The notes: a model not told the origin generated them from the letters alone. Shown: positions 9,040-18,318, counted from the first letter of the stretch. The stretch: DNA of 64,000 bases from Metabacillus sp. KUDC1714 (GCF_014217835.1 NZ_CP055263.1:5397501-5461500), one strand, 5' to 3'. Numbers and translations: made by a program.

Positions 9040-9666
9040 TTAAGAAATTTTATTAGAGTTTCTTAAAGAGAAAGACCTTGCAAATTCATAATCCTCTACT
9101 GTATCTATATCGAATAGCTGATCTGAATTTACCTGAATGCTCGTTCCTGTTAAAGTACCATTCTTCAACAAACTACGCGCTCCTTCATCACCACGAATTG
9201 TCATGATCTTAGCAAGTGCTTTAAGATTAAATATTATCGGTGGCTTCAATACCCCACCAACAGCAGATGCAACATAATCGTGTTCATTTCTCGCTTCATT
9301 GATTAATCGATTAATCAATCCAGATGTTACAAATGGTTGATCTGCAAGAAAGACAACAATAGACTCTGCACCTAATTGTAAAGCACGCCTTATACCCGCC
9401 TTAAGTGAAAAAGATTGACCTAAATGCGCTTGTAAACTTACGATATTTTCCCATTTATTTGGATAAGCGTGGAGATCATCTGCAGAATTAAGCCATACTG
9501 CATTAAAATCATTTGTCACAACTAAAAAATGATCAATATTTGATTGCATAATCTCTTTCAACGCAATTGTACCGAGAGGTTTTACTGATAATGGTAAAGA
9601 TAATTTACATTTTCCCATTCGCTTACTACTACCTGCAGCAAGATAAATCCCAATGATGTTCTTCAT
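9040..9666 (-). CDS. pucB: MobA-like molybdenum cofactor nucleotidyltransferase
   Basis: This nucleotidyltransferase of 208 residues opens with the sugar-nucleotide/MobA signature LAAGSSKRMGKCKLSLPL. It also has VVFLADQPFV, the metal-binding DQP step, and a GGVLKPPIIF segment. Relatives (PucB, MocA, YgfJ) modify molybdopterin with CTP or GTP for xanthine-dehydrogenase-type enzymes. Its ATG overlaps the pucA stop by 4 bases, and pucA encodes the XdhC-like chaperone, so the two form a cofactor-maturation pair ahead of the three structural subunits. Confidence 0.88.
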   Translation of the reverse strand: MKNIIGIYLAAGSSKRMGKCKLSLPLSVKPLGTIALKEIMQSNIDHFLVVTNDFNAVWLNSADDLHAYPNKWENIVSLQAHLGQSFSLKAGIRRALQLGAESIVVFLADQPFVTSGLINRLINEARNEHDYVASAVGGVLKPPIIFNLKALAKIMTIRGDEGARSLLKNGTLTGTSIQVNSDQLFDIDTVEDYEFARSFSLRNSNKIS

Positions 9667-10676
9667 AAAGCAACCGCCAACCTCCTTGCTTTATTTTGAA
9701 TGAGCTCAGCCATAATACTTATCGCTATCTCTTGAGGCCCTTCTGCTCCGATTGCTAAACCAACAGGAAAATGAATCCACTCAGGAATTCTTATACCCTT
9801 TAAAAGTTTTTCCGCACGAACCTTTGAGCCTAAAATTCCTAAATATGCAATTTTCTTTCCAAGCAATAATTGGATAAGTTGATGATCTTTTTCATAATTA
9901 TGGGTCATCAAAACAATTGAATCAGAAGTAGAAAAGGAAATGGATTGAGCAAATTCAGAAGGTGAAGCAATGTACGTTTTATAAACAAATGGAAAATAAA
10001 TTTCGTTACAAAAGGCGGGTCGCCAATCAACAACAATCACTTGAAAACCTGTAAGATGTGCTAGTTGCGCGAGAGGAATCACATCCACTCCAGCTCCATA
10101 TATAAAAAGCCTTGGTCTTGCCATAATCTTCTGTATATAATACAAATTTTGATCTCTTTGCAGCAATTGAGTACTTTCATCCGGAGGAAAGGTTGGCCAT
10201 TGACCATGCCATTGACCAAAAAATCCCCCCTCTGCCGTAAAAAAAAGGTAATCCATTACTTTGCCCTGCATCGAGATTCTTTTTGCATATGTTACATCAA
10301 CACCACGGTTAACAAGTTCCCTTACTTTCTTTAAATCTTCTTTAAGAAGCGATGTAACCGGCTCTACCAAAACCTTTATTATCCCATTACAGCCAGCACC
10401 CTGTCCCCATGACAAGTCATCTTCATCCGTGAGGTCATATGTAACAATTGTTGAGTTCGGATTCGGATCATATAAGAAATCATTTACTCGTGCAAATAGG
10501 TCTTGCTCAAGACACCCTCCACTTAAAAGCCCTACTTGCTTACCATTCTCTTGAAACAACATCAACGCTCCAGCCCTTTGATATGCTGAGCCTTGAACAT
10601 CAATAATTGTTGCTAAAACACTTTTACAAGAAGAATCACAAACCGTATCGAGTATTTCATATATGTCCGTACGCAT
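9663..10676 (-). CDS. pucA: XdhC-like molybdenum cofactor insertion factor
   Basis: This 337-residue protein of the XdhC/CoxI family is thought to bind and sulfurate molybdenum cofactor and insert it into the apo-enzyme. The N-terminal XdhC_CoxI domain shows DVQGSAYQRAGALMLF and GLLSGGCLEQDL. The C-terminal Rossmann-like domain shows LFIYGAGVDVIPLAQLA, then VLMTHNYEKD, YLGILGSKVRAEKLL and PVGLAIGAEGPQEIAISIMAE. AAGGGGGT precedes the ATG. It sits 40 bases after the amidohydrolase gene and overlaps pucB. Confidence 0.88.
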   Translation of the reverse strand: MRTDIYEILDTVCDSSCKSVLATIIDVQGSAYQRAGALMLFQENGKQVGLLSGGCLEQDLFARVNDFLYDPNPNSTIVTYDLTDEDDLSWGQGAGCNGIIKVLVEPVTSLLKEDLKKVRELVNRGVDVTYAKRISMQGKVMDYLFFTAEGGFFGQWHGQWPTFPPDESTQLLQRDQNLYYIQKIMARPRLFIYGAGVDVIPLAQLAHLTGFQVIVVDWRPAFCNEIYFPFVYKTYIASPSEFAQSISFSTSDSIVLMTHNYEKDHQLIQLLLGKKIAYLGILGSKVRAEKLLKGIRIPEWIHFPVGLAIGAEGPQEIAISIMAELIQNKARRLAVAL

Positions 10677-10716
10677 GTTTTACCCCCTTTTAAAAAACTC
10701 TCATTATCTATTTTTA

Positions 10717-12063
10717 TTATCTGATCGTAAAGTTCCCCTTAGGCAATCTATTTAATAAACGTTTAATCGCTTTATTTGCTTCCTTTAAAACGACCGACTT
10801 ATCAATCGTCTTTATGATTCGATTTTCCATAACCACTTTTCCATTAATTATCGTCGTTTCCACATCACCTCTTGTGGCTGAATAGACGATTCTTGAAATA
10901 GGATCGACATCTGTTGATGGGTATGTATGGAAATTATTCAAATCCAAAATAACAACATCTGCTTTTTTCCCAACCTCTAAGCTACCAATCTCTTTTTCTA
11001 ATCCCATCGCTGCTGCTCCACCCATTGTCGCCATACGGAAAACCTTTTTAGCATCCATTGCTGTTGGACCATGAATTGGTTTTTGAATAAGAGCTGTTAA
11101 TCGCATTTCATTAAACATATCCAAATTATTGTTACATGGAGCTCCATCTGCACCAAGACTTAAACATATACCTTTATCGTGCATATCAGGTGTTTCAGCA
11201 ATACCTGAGGCAAGCTTTAAGTTTGAACCAGGACAATGACTAACCTTCACACCTTTCTCGCGAATAATCCGTTTTTCATTGTCATCCAACCATATACAAT
11301 GAGCTAAAATTAACCTAGGGCTCGCTAAGCCTAGATGATCTAAATAAACGACATTTCTCATCCCACGTTCATTTTCGACAATTTCAATTTCTTTTAAATT
11401 TTCTGAAGCATGAGTATGAACCATCACTTGATATTGATTAGATAAATCCCTCACCTCAGTTAACAAATCTTCAGTACATGAAATGACAAATCTAGGTGAA
11501 AAAGCGTATTGAATACGACCATTATCGTAATTGTTCCATTTTTCCAACAAGTCAACACTTTCTTGAATCGATTCATTTGTTTTTTCTAATAGATTAACAG
11601 GAACATTGTCCCCTTGATCCATCATTACTTTCCCTGCTAGAGCTCGGATTCCACTTTCTTCAATAGCTCTAAACGCAAAATCTGTATGGCGAACCGTTTC
11701 CATATCGATGATTGATGTTGTACCACTTTGAATAAGCTCTCCAATACCTAACATTGCAGAATAGTAGATAGATTCTTCATCATGTGCAGCTTCAAGAGGC
11801 CATATTCTCTTAGATAACCAGTCTAAAAGCTCTAAATCATCACCCTGACCTCTAAATAATGTTTGACAAAGATGAATATGACTTTGAATGAATCCAGGAA
11901 TAATTGTCTTACCTGTTGCATCTATGATTTTATCAGGCAATACCCCTTCAATACATTTAGAGATCTGCGCAATTCTATCATCTTCTATCAAAAGATCACC
12001 ATAAACAATATCTGTCTGTTCATTCATTGTAATAATTTCTGCATTTTTTATTAGTATTTGCAT
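10717..12063 (-). CDS. amidohydrolase / aminopurine deaminase (TrzA/MtaD/SsnA-like)
   Basis: This 448-residue metal-dependent deaminase belongs to the amidohydrolase superfamily. It has the metal motif QSHIHLCQTLFRG near residue 65, HTHASE near 220, HCIW with HCPGSNLKLASG, and the SLGADGAP aspartate motif near 308. Similar proteins deaminate 5-methylthioadenosine, S-adenosylhomocysteine, guanine or 8-oxoguanine. The ATG at 12063 is chosen because GGGGGA precedes it; a longer frame to 12093 has no such site. As the first gene of the puc operon it probably feeds xanthine or hypoxanthine to PucCDE, for example by acting on guanine. The exact substrate is not decided. Confidence 0.8.
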   Translation of the reverse strand: MQILIKNAEIITMNEQTDIVYGDLLIEDDRIAQISKCIEGVLPDKIIDATGKTIIPGFIQSHIHLCQTLFRGQGDDLELLDWLSKRIWPLEAAHDEESIYYSAMLGIGELIQSGTTSIIDMETVRHTDFAFRAIEESGIRALAGKVMMDQGDNVPVNLLEKTNESIQESVDLLEKWNNYDNGRIQYAFSPRFVISCTEDLLTEVRDLSNQYQVMVHTHASENLKEIEIVENERGMRNVVYLDHLGLASPRLILAHCIWLDDNEKRIIREKGVKVSHCPGSNLKLASGIAETPDMHDKGICLSLGADGAPCNNNLDMFNEMRLTALIQKPIHGPTAMDAKKVFRMATMGGAAAMGLEKEIGSLEVGKKADVVILDLNNFHTYPSTDVDPISRIVYSATRGDVETTIINGKVVMENRIIKTIDKSVVLKEANKAIKRLLNRLPKGNFTIR

Positions 12064-12586
12064 TACTCTTCCCCCTTTCGACTGAATCAACACTCTCCAA
12101 TATCCCCCATGTTACTTTTAATCACAACGTTTGTTAGTTATATTTATCATAATAACAATTTTCTTATTTGTCATTGTGCATAAACGATAAATCCCTTCCT
12201 GAAATTTGGATATAATCCATAAAATCTCATCATATAAACTTATGGAAACGTTAGATTTTCTTACACATTCATCCAGATGGATAGCACCTTTACTAAGTTT
12301 ATTAATTTCTATAAAAAAAAGACTAAAATCAAAATGAGTCAGCCTTATTAAATGATGGAATTTACAACATTTGCAAAAACAGCCTAAATTTTATTATCTT
12401 CTAGGTTATCATGAAAGAAATCCAATTACGTGCTCATTTAAGAGCCGAAAAGATTGCTGACAAGCCTGAAACAATTATTAATAATAGTGTCAATTTGTTA
12501 AACAATTCTTGCCCTACTTTATTACCTATTTTAATACCTATGATTGTTCCTAGAATTAAAGCAGGTGAAAACGATAAGCTATATGT
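12064..12586. other. gene-poor stretch upstream of the puc operon
   Basis: This holds the puc operon leader and AT-rich DNA. A 65-codon plus-strand frame at 12411-12608 has no ribosome binding site and no recognised match. Its end merges into the LysR relic that begins near 12587, so it looks like a chance or scrambled frame. No riboswitch fold was recognised. Confidence 0.4.
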
Positions 12587-12766
12587 GCAGAAGAAATCGT
12601 TGATATGATCGATAAATTAGGTGTTGAATTTAGTTCACTGGTAGAAACAATAGGTGGTGATGTCTATATAGGTGGGGGGAAACAGACGCCATGAGACAGT
12701 TTGCACGGGTAGTAAAAGATTTACAATTACATTATCCAAGTTTGCTTGATTTTGGTATTTTAATTC
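12587..12766 (+). pseudogene. decayed LysR-family gene fragment
   Basis: The fragment reads AEEIVDMIDKL, then ETIGGDVYIGGG, then after a frameshift MRQFARVVKDLQLHYPS, and finally LLDFGILI after an internal deletion. Each block matches residues about 65-145 of the intact LysR protein at 15164-16072 at DNA and protein level. The helix-turn-helix end and most of the effector domain are missing. Confidence 0.85.
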
Positions 12767-12948
12767 CCTCTTTTTTTACCGGTTTTTCTTAACAAGTATC
12801 AGACTTTTGGGTGAGATAAGTCTCAACTTATGAAGGATTACTTCATCCCATCTTTAATATAAAATAGTAGATAACAGTTTTTGTAAGCCCTCAATTTATC
12901 CTTATTTAGAGGGTCTATTGAACTCTATTTTACGGGAGAGTGATACTT

Positions 12949-14712
12949 ATGTCAGAATTAATTTATGCAGGTTCATTAAAGAAACTTGAAGATGTAGGTG
13001 CAAAGGTAATAAAAGGTGGAAGTCATGCAATTGCAGTATTTGTTCACGAAAAACAAGTCTATGCGGTGGATAACCGTTGTCCGCATATGGGCTTCCCCCT
13101 CCATACAGGAAGTTTATGTGATGGGATTTTAACGTGTCATTGGCACCATGCTCGTTTTGATATAAAAAGCGGTGGAACCTTAGATCCATGGGCAGATGAT
13201 ATTCCTACTTACCCTGTCCATATAAAGGAAGATAAGGTTTGGGTACACCCTGTTCCTTATAATAAAGTAACAATCGAAAAATTAAGGAAGCGTTTACGTG
13301 AAGGTCTTGAGCAAAATTTAAGTCTTGTCATCGCTAAATCGGTTGTCGGATTGATGGAAGCTGGTTTTCCAGCGAATGAGATTGCAAAGGTTGGTATCGA
13401 CTTTGGAACGATACATCATCAAAGCGGCTGGGGCTCTGGATTGACGATTTTAACAGCCATGACAAATGTATTAACTAAATTGGATAAAACCGGTCAGATT
13501 TTAGCATTGTTCCAAGGTCTCGTTCATGTTGCACGCGAAAGTTCTGGAATGGGATCACGCTTTTTACTCGGGTCCCTCCCTGTCACAGATGAAATGAATA
13601 CCCAATCTTTCGAACAATTATCAGAATGGTATCGTCATTGTGTGGAGGTTCGTGATCCGCAGGGAGCTGAACGAGTACTCTTGACGACGATTGAATTAGA
13701 CTTCACGAACGAGCAGATTGCTGACATGATGATGACTGCAATCACTGATCATTTTTATGTAAATACAGGGCATACGCTCGATTTTCATAATAAAGCTTTC
13801 GAGATTCTCGAGCAGATTGGTTTTGAGCACCGGCCATATGTATTATCATCATTGTTACCTGGTCTCGGTCATGTATCCCGTAGTGAAGAATCCCATAGCT
13901 GGCAATCACCCGTTGACTTGGTCAAACCATTAATAGAAGCGTTCAAAAAATTACCTGATATTCTTGCTAATGCATCATCAATTGAGGAAACTGAAGTGGA
14001 TGAAGCACCATTGGTTGAACAAATTTTATCAGATGATGCTTTAAAAACGGTAAATATGATGTTGGATGCACTTAAAAACGGAGTCTCCCCTGCCCGTTTG
14101 GCACAGCTCGTAGCTTTAGCGGCCGCGGAACGGATTTCTCGTTTCCATGTACAAAATGATTTCAGAGATTGGATTACCGTACTTCATACTTTTACTCACG
14201 CGCATGCATTACATGAATCGTTAAGGCGCTCAACCACACCTGAATTAACCCGAGCTGTTTTCCATGGAGCAATGAGTGTCTATCAAGATCGTTTTCTCAA
14301 TTTACCATCTGCACGAAGACCGGAACCAAAGGATGTAGAAGCTGAACCGCAAAATCCTTCAGAATTATTGGAGATGATGAATAAACAACAACAGGTTGCA
14401 GAATCAGCACGTTGGGTAGTGAATTACCTGGCACGCGGAGGTAATATAAGTGAACTCTTCAATACACTCGGGCACGCTTTACTAAGAGAGGATGCAGAGT
14501 TTCATTCGTTTCAAATGTTTGAAGCGGCGATGGTCGAACATGAACATTGGGAAATTGAGGATTCCGAGCTTGCTAGTCATGCACAGGAAACGTTGATCAT
14601 CGCAGTAACACGTTATCTAGCAGGCCATGCCCCAACTTCTAGAGAAATGCAACATATAGCACGGATTGCAATGCGCCTCCACCGCGGAGAAAAATTATTT
14701 GAAGATGAATGA
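12949..14712 (+). CDS. Rieske [2Fe-2S] protein with large helical C-terminal domain
   Basis: This is a 587-residue two-part protein. Residues 3-105 form a Rieske ferredoxin domain with both ligand boxes visible (CPHMGFPLH and CHWHHARFD). The remaining 480 residues are mostly helical and rich in paired histidines: HHQSGWGSG, GLVHVARESSG, DHFYVNTGHTLDFHNKAF, HTFTHAHALHESLR, VFHGAMSVYQDRF and EFHSFQMFEAAMVEHEHWE. That pattern suggests a metal site or oxidase fold, with questin-oxidase-like proteins as a weak possibility, but no function is established. The ATG at 12949 is used because GGGAGAG lies 8 bases before it. A hairpin follows the gene, and a LysR gene lies 450 bases downstream in the same direction. 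Confidence 0.75.
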   Translation: MSELIYAGSLKKLEDVGAKVIKGGSHAIAVFVHEKQVYAVDNRCPHMGFPLHTGSLCDGILTCHWHHARFDIKSGGTLDPWADDIPTYPVHIKEDKVWVHPVPYNKVTIEKLRKRLREGLEQNLSLVIAKSVVGLMEAGFPANEIAKVGIDFGTIHHQSGWGSGLTILTAMTNVLTKLDKTGQILALFQGLVHVARESSGMGSRFLLGSLPVTDEMNTQSFEQLSEWYRHCVEVRDPQGAERVLLTTIELDFTNEQIADMMMTAITDHFYVNTGHTLDFHNKAFEILEQIGFEHRPYVLSSLLPGLGHVSRSEESHSWQSPVDLVKPLIEAFKKLPDILANASSIEETEVDEAPLVEQILSDDALKTVNMMLDALKNGVSPARLAQLVALAAAERISRFHVQNDFRDWITVLHTFTHAHALHESLRRSTTPELTRAVFHGAMSVYQDRFLNLPSARRPEPKDVEAEPQNPSELLEMMNKQQQVAESARWVVNYLARGGNISELFNTLGHALLREDAEFHSFQMFEAAMVEHEHWEIEDSELASHAQETLIIAVTRYLAGHAPTSREMQHIARIAMRLHRGEKLFEDE

Positions 14713-14736
14713 TTTTTTGAAAAGTGAGGGGTAAGT

Positions 14737-14770
14737 ACAATCCCGCTTGATCCTTTTCAAGCGGAATTGT
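14737..14770 (+). terminator. hairpin after the Rieske gene
   Basis: ACAATCCCGCTTGA pairs with TTCAAGCGGAATTGT except for one bulge. There is no strong T run, so it may be a weak terminator. Confidence 0.5.
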
Positions 14771-14781
14771 CTATTTAATAC

Positions 14782-15031
14782 CTATAACATCCGCTTATGT
14801 TTTCCAACTAATGTAGCAGGGTCTTGAGATATACTCCTTTCATATTCATCACAAGCTGTTGCATAAAGTATTCCGTCATGTCCAATTTTAAGTCTTCCTC
14901 CATTAATTCAGGAATTACCTGAAATTACCTGGAATTATTTTTTGATCGCAAACCTGGAAAAATGAGTTAGCTGTCACATTCACACGAAAATTCTTGATAA
15001 TCAGAGCACCTTCTTCTGTGATATAAGCCAC
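14782..15031 (-). pseudogene. relic of an unidentified gene divergent from lysR
   Basis: A GTG start with AAAGGAGG upstream opens a peptide beginning VAYITEEGALIIKNFR that stops after about 38 codons. The neighbouring frame continues sensibly as KIGHDGILYATACDEYE and DPATLVGKHKRML before a stop. A short duplication around AATTACCTG marks the break. The parent family was not recognised. Its place, divergent from lysR, suggests it was once that regulator's target gene. Confidence 0.5.
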
Positions 15032-15086
15032 TATTGCCTCCTTTGTTATTTATTCTAGCGTGCTTTTCGCGTATAGCAAATACCTT

Positions 15087-15136
15087 ATATCTTATATCAA
15101 GATATGCTTGATGGGTATATCTAAAACGTATATACT
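15087..15136 (+). promoter_or_regulatory. lysR promoter and palindromic operator
   Basis: The palindrome ATATCTTATATCAAGATAT (15087-15105) lies directly before a promoter TTGATG-17 bases-TATACT (15108-15136). Both parts recur almost unchanged at 19320-19369 ahead of a truncated copy of the same gene, which supports their function. LysR proteins typically bind such T-N11-A sites and repress themselves. Confidence 0.65.
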
Positions 15137-15163
15137 CTAACATTATGATAGAGGAGTAATGAT

Positions 15164-16072
15164 ATGGAATTTAGAGTTTTACGATATTTTCTTACTGTTG
15201 CAAGAGAAGGAAGCATGACGGGTGCCGCTAATTTATTACATGTAACACAGCCAACCTTGTCAAGACAATTAAAAGACCTTGAACAAGAGTTAAGTAAAAA
15301 ACTATTTATTCGCAGTAGTCACAGTGTCATTCTTACAGATGAAGGAATGCTCCTGCGAAAAAGAGCAGAAGAAATCGTCGATATGGTCGATAAATTAGAG
15401 GCAGAATTTAGTTCCATGGAAGAAACAATAGGTGGTGATGTCTATATAGGCGGTGGGGAAACAGACGCTATGAGACAGATCGCACGGGTAGTAAAAGAAT
15501 TACAGTTAAGTTATCCAAATATCCGGTATCACCTCTACAGCGGAAACGAAGACGATGTGACGGAACGACTTGACAAAGGATTGCTTGACTTTGGTATTTT
15601 AATTCAACCAGCTGATTTATCCAAATACAATTATATCGATATCCCAGCTAAAGATGTTTGGGGTGTTGTTATGAGGAAAGACAGTCCTCTTGCTTTGAAA
15701 GATACCATTCAAGCAGTGGATTTATTAAATGTTCCGGTAATCTGTTCACGACAGGCTATGAAACAGACATTTTCTAAAAATGAATTTGCGGATTGGTTTG
15801 GTGAAGATTTTAATAAATTAAATGTTGTGACTACATACAACCTTGCCTATAATGCTGCCATTATGGTTGATGAGGGTATTGGTTATGCAATAACCCTTGA
15901 TAAAATAGTAAATACGTCTAGTGATAGTAACCTTTGTTTTCGACCGCTAGTTCCAAGACTTGAATCTGGCTTAACTATTGTTTGGAAAAAGCATCATGTT
16001 TTTTCCGCTCCTGCTGATATGTTTTTAAAAGAAATTCAGGCGAAATTTTCAAATTCTTTATCAGATGTATAG
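15164..16072 (+). CDS. LysR-family transcriptional regulator
   Basis: This 302-residue DNA-binding regulator has a winged helix-turn-helix at residues 1-60 (RYFLTVAREGSMTGAANLLHVTQPTLSRQLKDLE). A LysR substrate-binding domain follows from about 90 to 295. GAGGAG precedes the ATG. Two broken copies of this gene flank it at 12587-12766 and 19397-19502. Similar regulators in Firmicutes often lie beside oxidoreductase genes, and SDR and MFS genes lie downstream here. The effector is unknown. Confidence 0.88.
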   Translation: MEFRVLRYFLTVAREGSMTGAANLLHVTQPTLSRQLKDLEQELSKKLFIRSSHSVILTDEGMLLRKRAEEIVDMVDKLEAEFSSMEETIGGDVYIGGGETDAMRQIARVVKELQLSYPNIRYHLYSGNEDDVTERLDKGLLDFGILIQPADLSKYNYIDIPAKDVWGVVMRKDSPLALKDTIQAVDLLNVPVICSRQAMKQTFSKNEFADWFGEDFNKLNVVTTYNLAYNAAIMVDEGIGYAITLDKIVNTSSDSNLCFRPLVPRLESGLTIVWKKHHVFSAPADMFLKEIQAKFSNSLSDV

Positions 16073-16102
16073 GAAAATTTCAAAAAACATATTAAGAATA
16101 AT

Positions 16103-16232
16103 GTATTCCTCGAAGTAGCCACCATAGGTTACCTGGATTGTTGACCAGCACATCTAAATCGGGGTACTGCCAACTTGACGGCAGCCTCCCTGCTGGTTAC
16201 TTTAAGTTCAAGAGACAATGTGTCAGCTATGG
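16103..16232 (-). pseudogene. decayed short-chain dehydrogenase fragment
   Basis: On the minus strand, separate frames read LELKVTSREAAVK, then LDVLVNN, then YGGYFEE. These match the corresponding LDVTSPADAEAAVD...IDVLVNNAANFYGGYFEEL stretch of the SDR at 18319-19164 in the right order, with frameshifts. It is a relic of a second SDR of the same type. Confidence 0.7.
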
Positions 16233-16277
16233 AGCTGTACCTATCTCATACTGATGCACTTGTACAAATACTAATGT

Positions 16278-16985
16278 TTACCAAGGGATTTGTTTCCCAT
16301 CTTTAAAGAACCCGCCAGAAGGTCCTTCAGGTCCTATCGTCGCTAACCAAAGGATAGACTCAGCAGCTTGCTTAGGGGTTCTTGGAGCTGATGGTCCACC
16401 CATATCTGAGCTTACCCATCCCGGATCGACGGCGTTTATTTTAATATCTTCCTTGATTTCTGCTGCTACCAATCGTGTCAATCCATTTAGGGCAAATTTA
16501 GACAACTTATAAGCTCCTACTCCTGGATATGACATTTCGCTCATCTCCCCATATTCTGAGGAAACATTAATAATCCTCCCAAATCCATGTTTTTCCATGA
16601 GGGGAATAAAGGAACGGATCACATGGTAAACTCCAAAGAAATTAGTTGCCATTGTTTTTTCCAGAATGCAAGGGTCCATAACCAATAACTTTTCATTCTC
16701 ATCTAAATACACGCCTGCATTATTAATTAATACGTCTACTCTTCCATACTTCTCATTTATTGCAACCGCAGCTTGATGGATGCTTTCTTGATTGGCGACA
16801 TCCAGCTTAACACACGAAACATCCAAATTTAACTCCTTAAGTTTTTGCACAGCCTCATTACCCATTCCTGGATCCCGACTTGCCAAAATCACCTTAAAGC
16901 CATTCAAAGCCAATTGTTTGACCAGTTCATATCCAATACCTCGATTCCCGCCAGTTACAAGTGCAACTTGTTTATCATGTGACAT
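16278..16985 (-). CDS. short-chain dehydrogenase/reductase, carbonyl reductase-like
   Basis: This 235-residue NAD(P)-dependent SDR shows the cofactor motif TGGNRGIG near residue 12, NNAG near 90, the catalytic serine in INVSS, and YKLSK for the Tyr-Lys pair. The ASRD stretch after the second strand favours NADPH. It ends with SGGFFKDGKQIPW, typical of carbonyl-reductase-like SDRs. An MFS gene lies about 60 bases upstream of the start on the same strand. The substrate is unknown; reduction of small carbonyls is the usual role. Confidence 0.85.
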   Translation of the reverse strand: MSHDKQVALVTGGNRGIGYELVKQLALNGFKVILASRDPGMGNEAVQKLKELNLDVSCVKLDVANQESIHQAAVAINEKYGRVDVLINNAGVYLDENEKLLVMDPCILEKTMATNFFGVYHVIRSFIPLMEKHGFGRIINVSSEYGEMSEMSYPGVGAYKLSKFALNGLTRLVAAEIKEDIKINAVDPGWVSSDMGGPSAPRTPKQAAESILWLATIGPEGPSGGFFKDGKQIPW

Positions 16986-17042
16986 TTTACTCCCCCATTT
17001 CTCGTTCTTTGATTGAGTGGCAAATCATAAAAGGTATACTCC

Positions 17043-18212
17043 TTAAACGGAGAATTGTTTTGAAGGACTATACTTATAATATCTTAGTAAAATAGTTACC
17101 AAACTTAGTAACAATGATAGGATTCCAACCAATACGACGTATTGTGTACCCATTTCTGATATAAATAACCCGCCTACAGCTGCACCAAATGTTGTTCCTA
17201 AGTTAGCGGCTGTTAGAAATAATCCATTTGCGAAATCAGGAGCTTCGGGAGCTGCGGACATAATCCAATATTGAGTAATATTGGCTCCTATACCACCCAA
17301 TATTCCCCAAATTAAAGTAATGATAGCCATAGGTACCGTAAACTGTCCTGTGAAAAATAATATGATGTAAACTGCTCCTAATGCGAATGGAAAAGTTACT
17401 ACAGATTTGATTGCATTTTTAGTAAGTAACTTCCCTGCTACAATACTTCCAATAATATTGGCTCCACCGTAGATAAATAACATTAAACTAATAGAATTCG
17501 AAGACATATTCGTAACAGTTCTCAGATAATCTGCAAGATAACTATATACTCCAAATACGGCTGAGTTTAATAAAATGACAGACACAATAGAAAGCCAAGT
17601 AATTGATTTTTTTAATACCGATATTTGAGCTCCGTAAGAAAGTCTTTCCTCAACCGGCATAGATGGTACAAATAGTAATGTAGCAATGAATGCTATAGCA
17701 GTTACAACAGCAAAGAATACCATCGCCATTTGTAAAGAAACTGCACTATCAATAAAACTTGAGACTGGTACACCGATTACCATACCGGCAGATACTCCAA
17801 TGAATATATTAGCAACAGCTTTTGGAGCTTCTTCTTTACTTACTGAGGCAGCAGCAACTGTAAATGCCAAAGAACAATAAATAGGATGAAAAAAAGCTGG
17901 AATAATACGAGCAATTAGTAGAATGGTAAAGTTAGATGTAAATATGGATACGATGTTCCCCAAAACGAAAACACCCAGTACCAGTAACATGACCTTCTTC
18001 CGATTGATCCCCGAAAACAATAATGGCATGGTTGGACCGGATACTGCAACAGCAAGTGCAAAAAGGCTAACCAGCCATCCTGCTTTTGATATACTGACAT
18101 GAAAGTGATCAGCAATGGAGGGTAATATGCCAATAACCCCCATTTCAGTATTTAAGATACCGAATACTCCTATGGTTAATATGAAAATCAACAAATTATT
18201 TCGTTTAGCCAA
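17043..18212 (-). CDS. MFS transporter, DHA1 family
   Basis: This major facilitator of about 389 residues has 12 predicted membrane segments and is probably a drug or sugar efflux pump. GINRKKVMLL fits the loop 2-3 motif A. The frame extends upstream to 18251, but that stretch lies inside the terminator of the preceding gene. The TTG at 18212, after GAAAGGA and a run of ten T, is therefore the more likely start, with long spacing. The T run directly before the start could vary by slippage and alter spacing. It is followed by the SDR at 16985, possibly co-transcribed. Confidence 0.8.
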   Translation of the reverse strand: MAKRNNLLIFILTIGVFGILNTEMGVIGILPSIADHFHVSISKAGWLVSLFALAVAVSGPTMPLLFSGINRKKVMLLVLGVFVLGNIVSIFTSNFTILLIARIIPAFFHPIYCSLAFTVAAASVSKEEAPKAVANIFIGVSAGMVIGVPVSSFIDSAVSLQMAMVFFAVVTAIAFIATLLFVPSMPVEERLSYGAQISVLKKSITWLSIVSVILLNSAVFGVYSYLADYLRTVTNMSSNSISLMLFIYGGANIIGSIVAGKLLTKNAIKSVVTFPFALGAVYIILFFTGQFTVPMAIITLIWGILGGIGANITQYWIMSAAPEAPDFANGLFLTAANLGTTFGAAVGGLFISEMGTQYVVLVGILSLLLSLVTILLRYYKYSPSKQFSV

Positions 18213-18236
18213 AAAAAAAACAGTCCTTTCTTCAAT

Positions 18237-18269
18237 AAAATGCCCCCCCAAAATCTATAGGGGCATTTT
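18237..18269 (-). terminator. terminator after the GC-rich SDR gene
   Basis: AAAATGCCCC and GGGGCATTTT form a 10-bp stem, followed by a short T-rich stretch on the minus strand. It lies between two minus-strand genes and overlaps the upstream extension of the MFS frame. Confidence 0.65.
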
Positions 18270-18318
18270 ACTTTAAAGGTTCTTTTCAAAGAACTCAGTT
18301 AACTTCCCGTCTGACACC

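Noticed and set aside
12064..12420. Possible purine riboswitch upstream of the puc operon
   Set aside because: No conserved three-way junction loops could be found; only AT-rich leader is visible.
12411..12608. 65-codon frame between the puc operon and the Rieske gene
   Set aside because: No ribosome binding site or recognised match, and its end overlaps the lysR relic in another frame.
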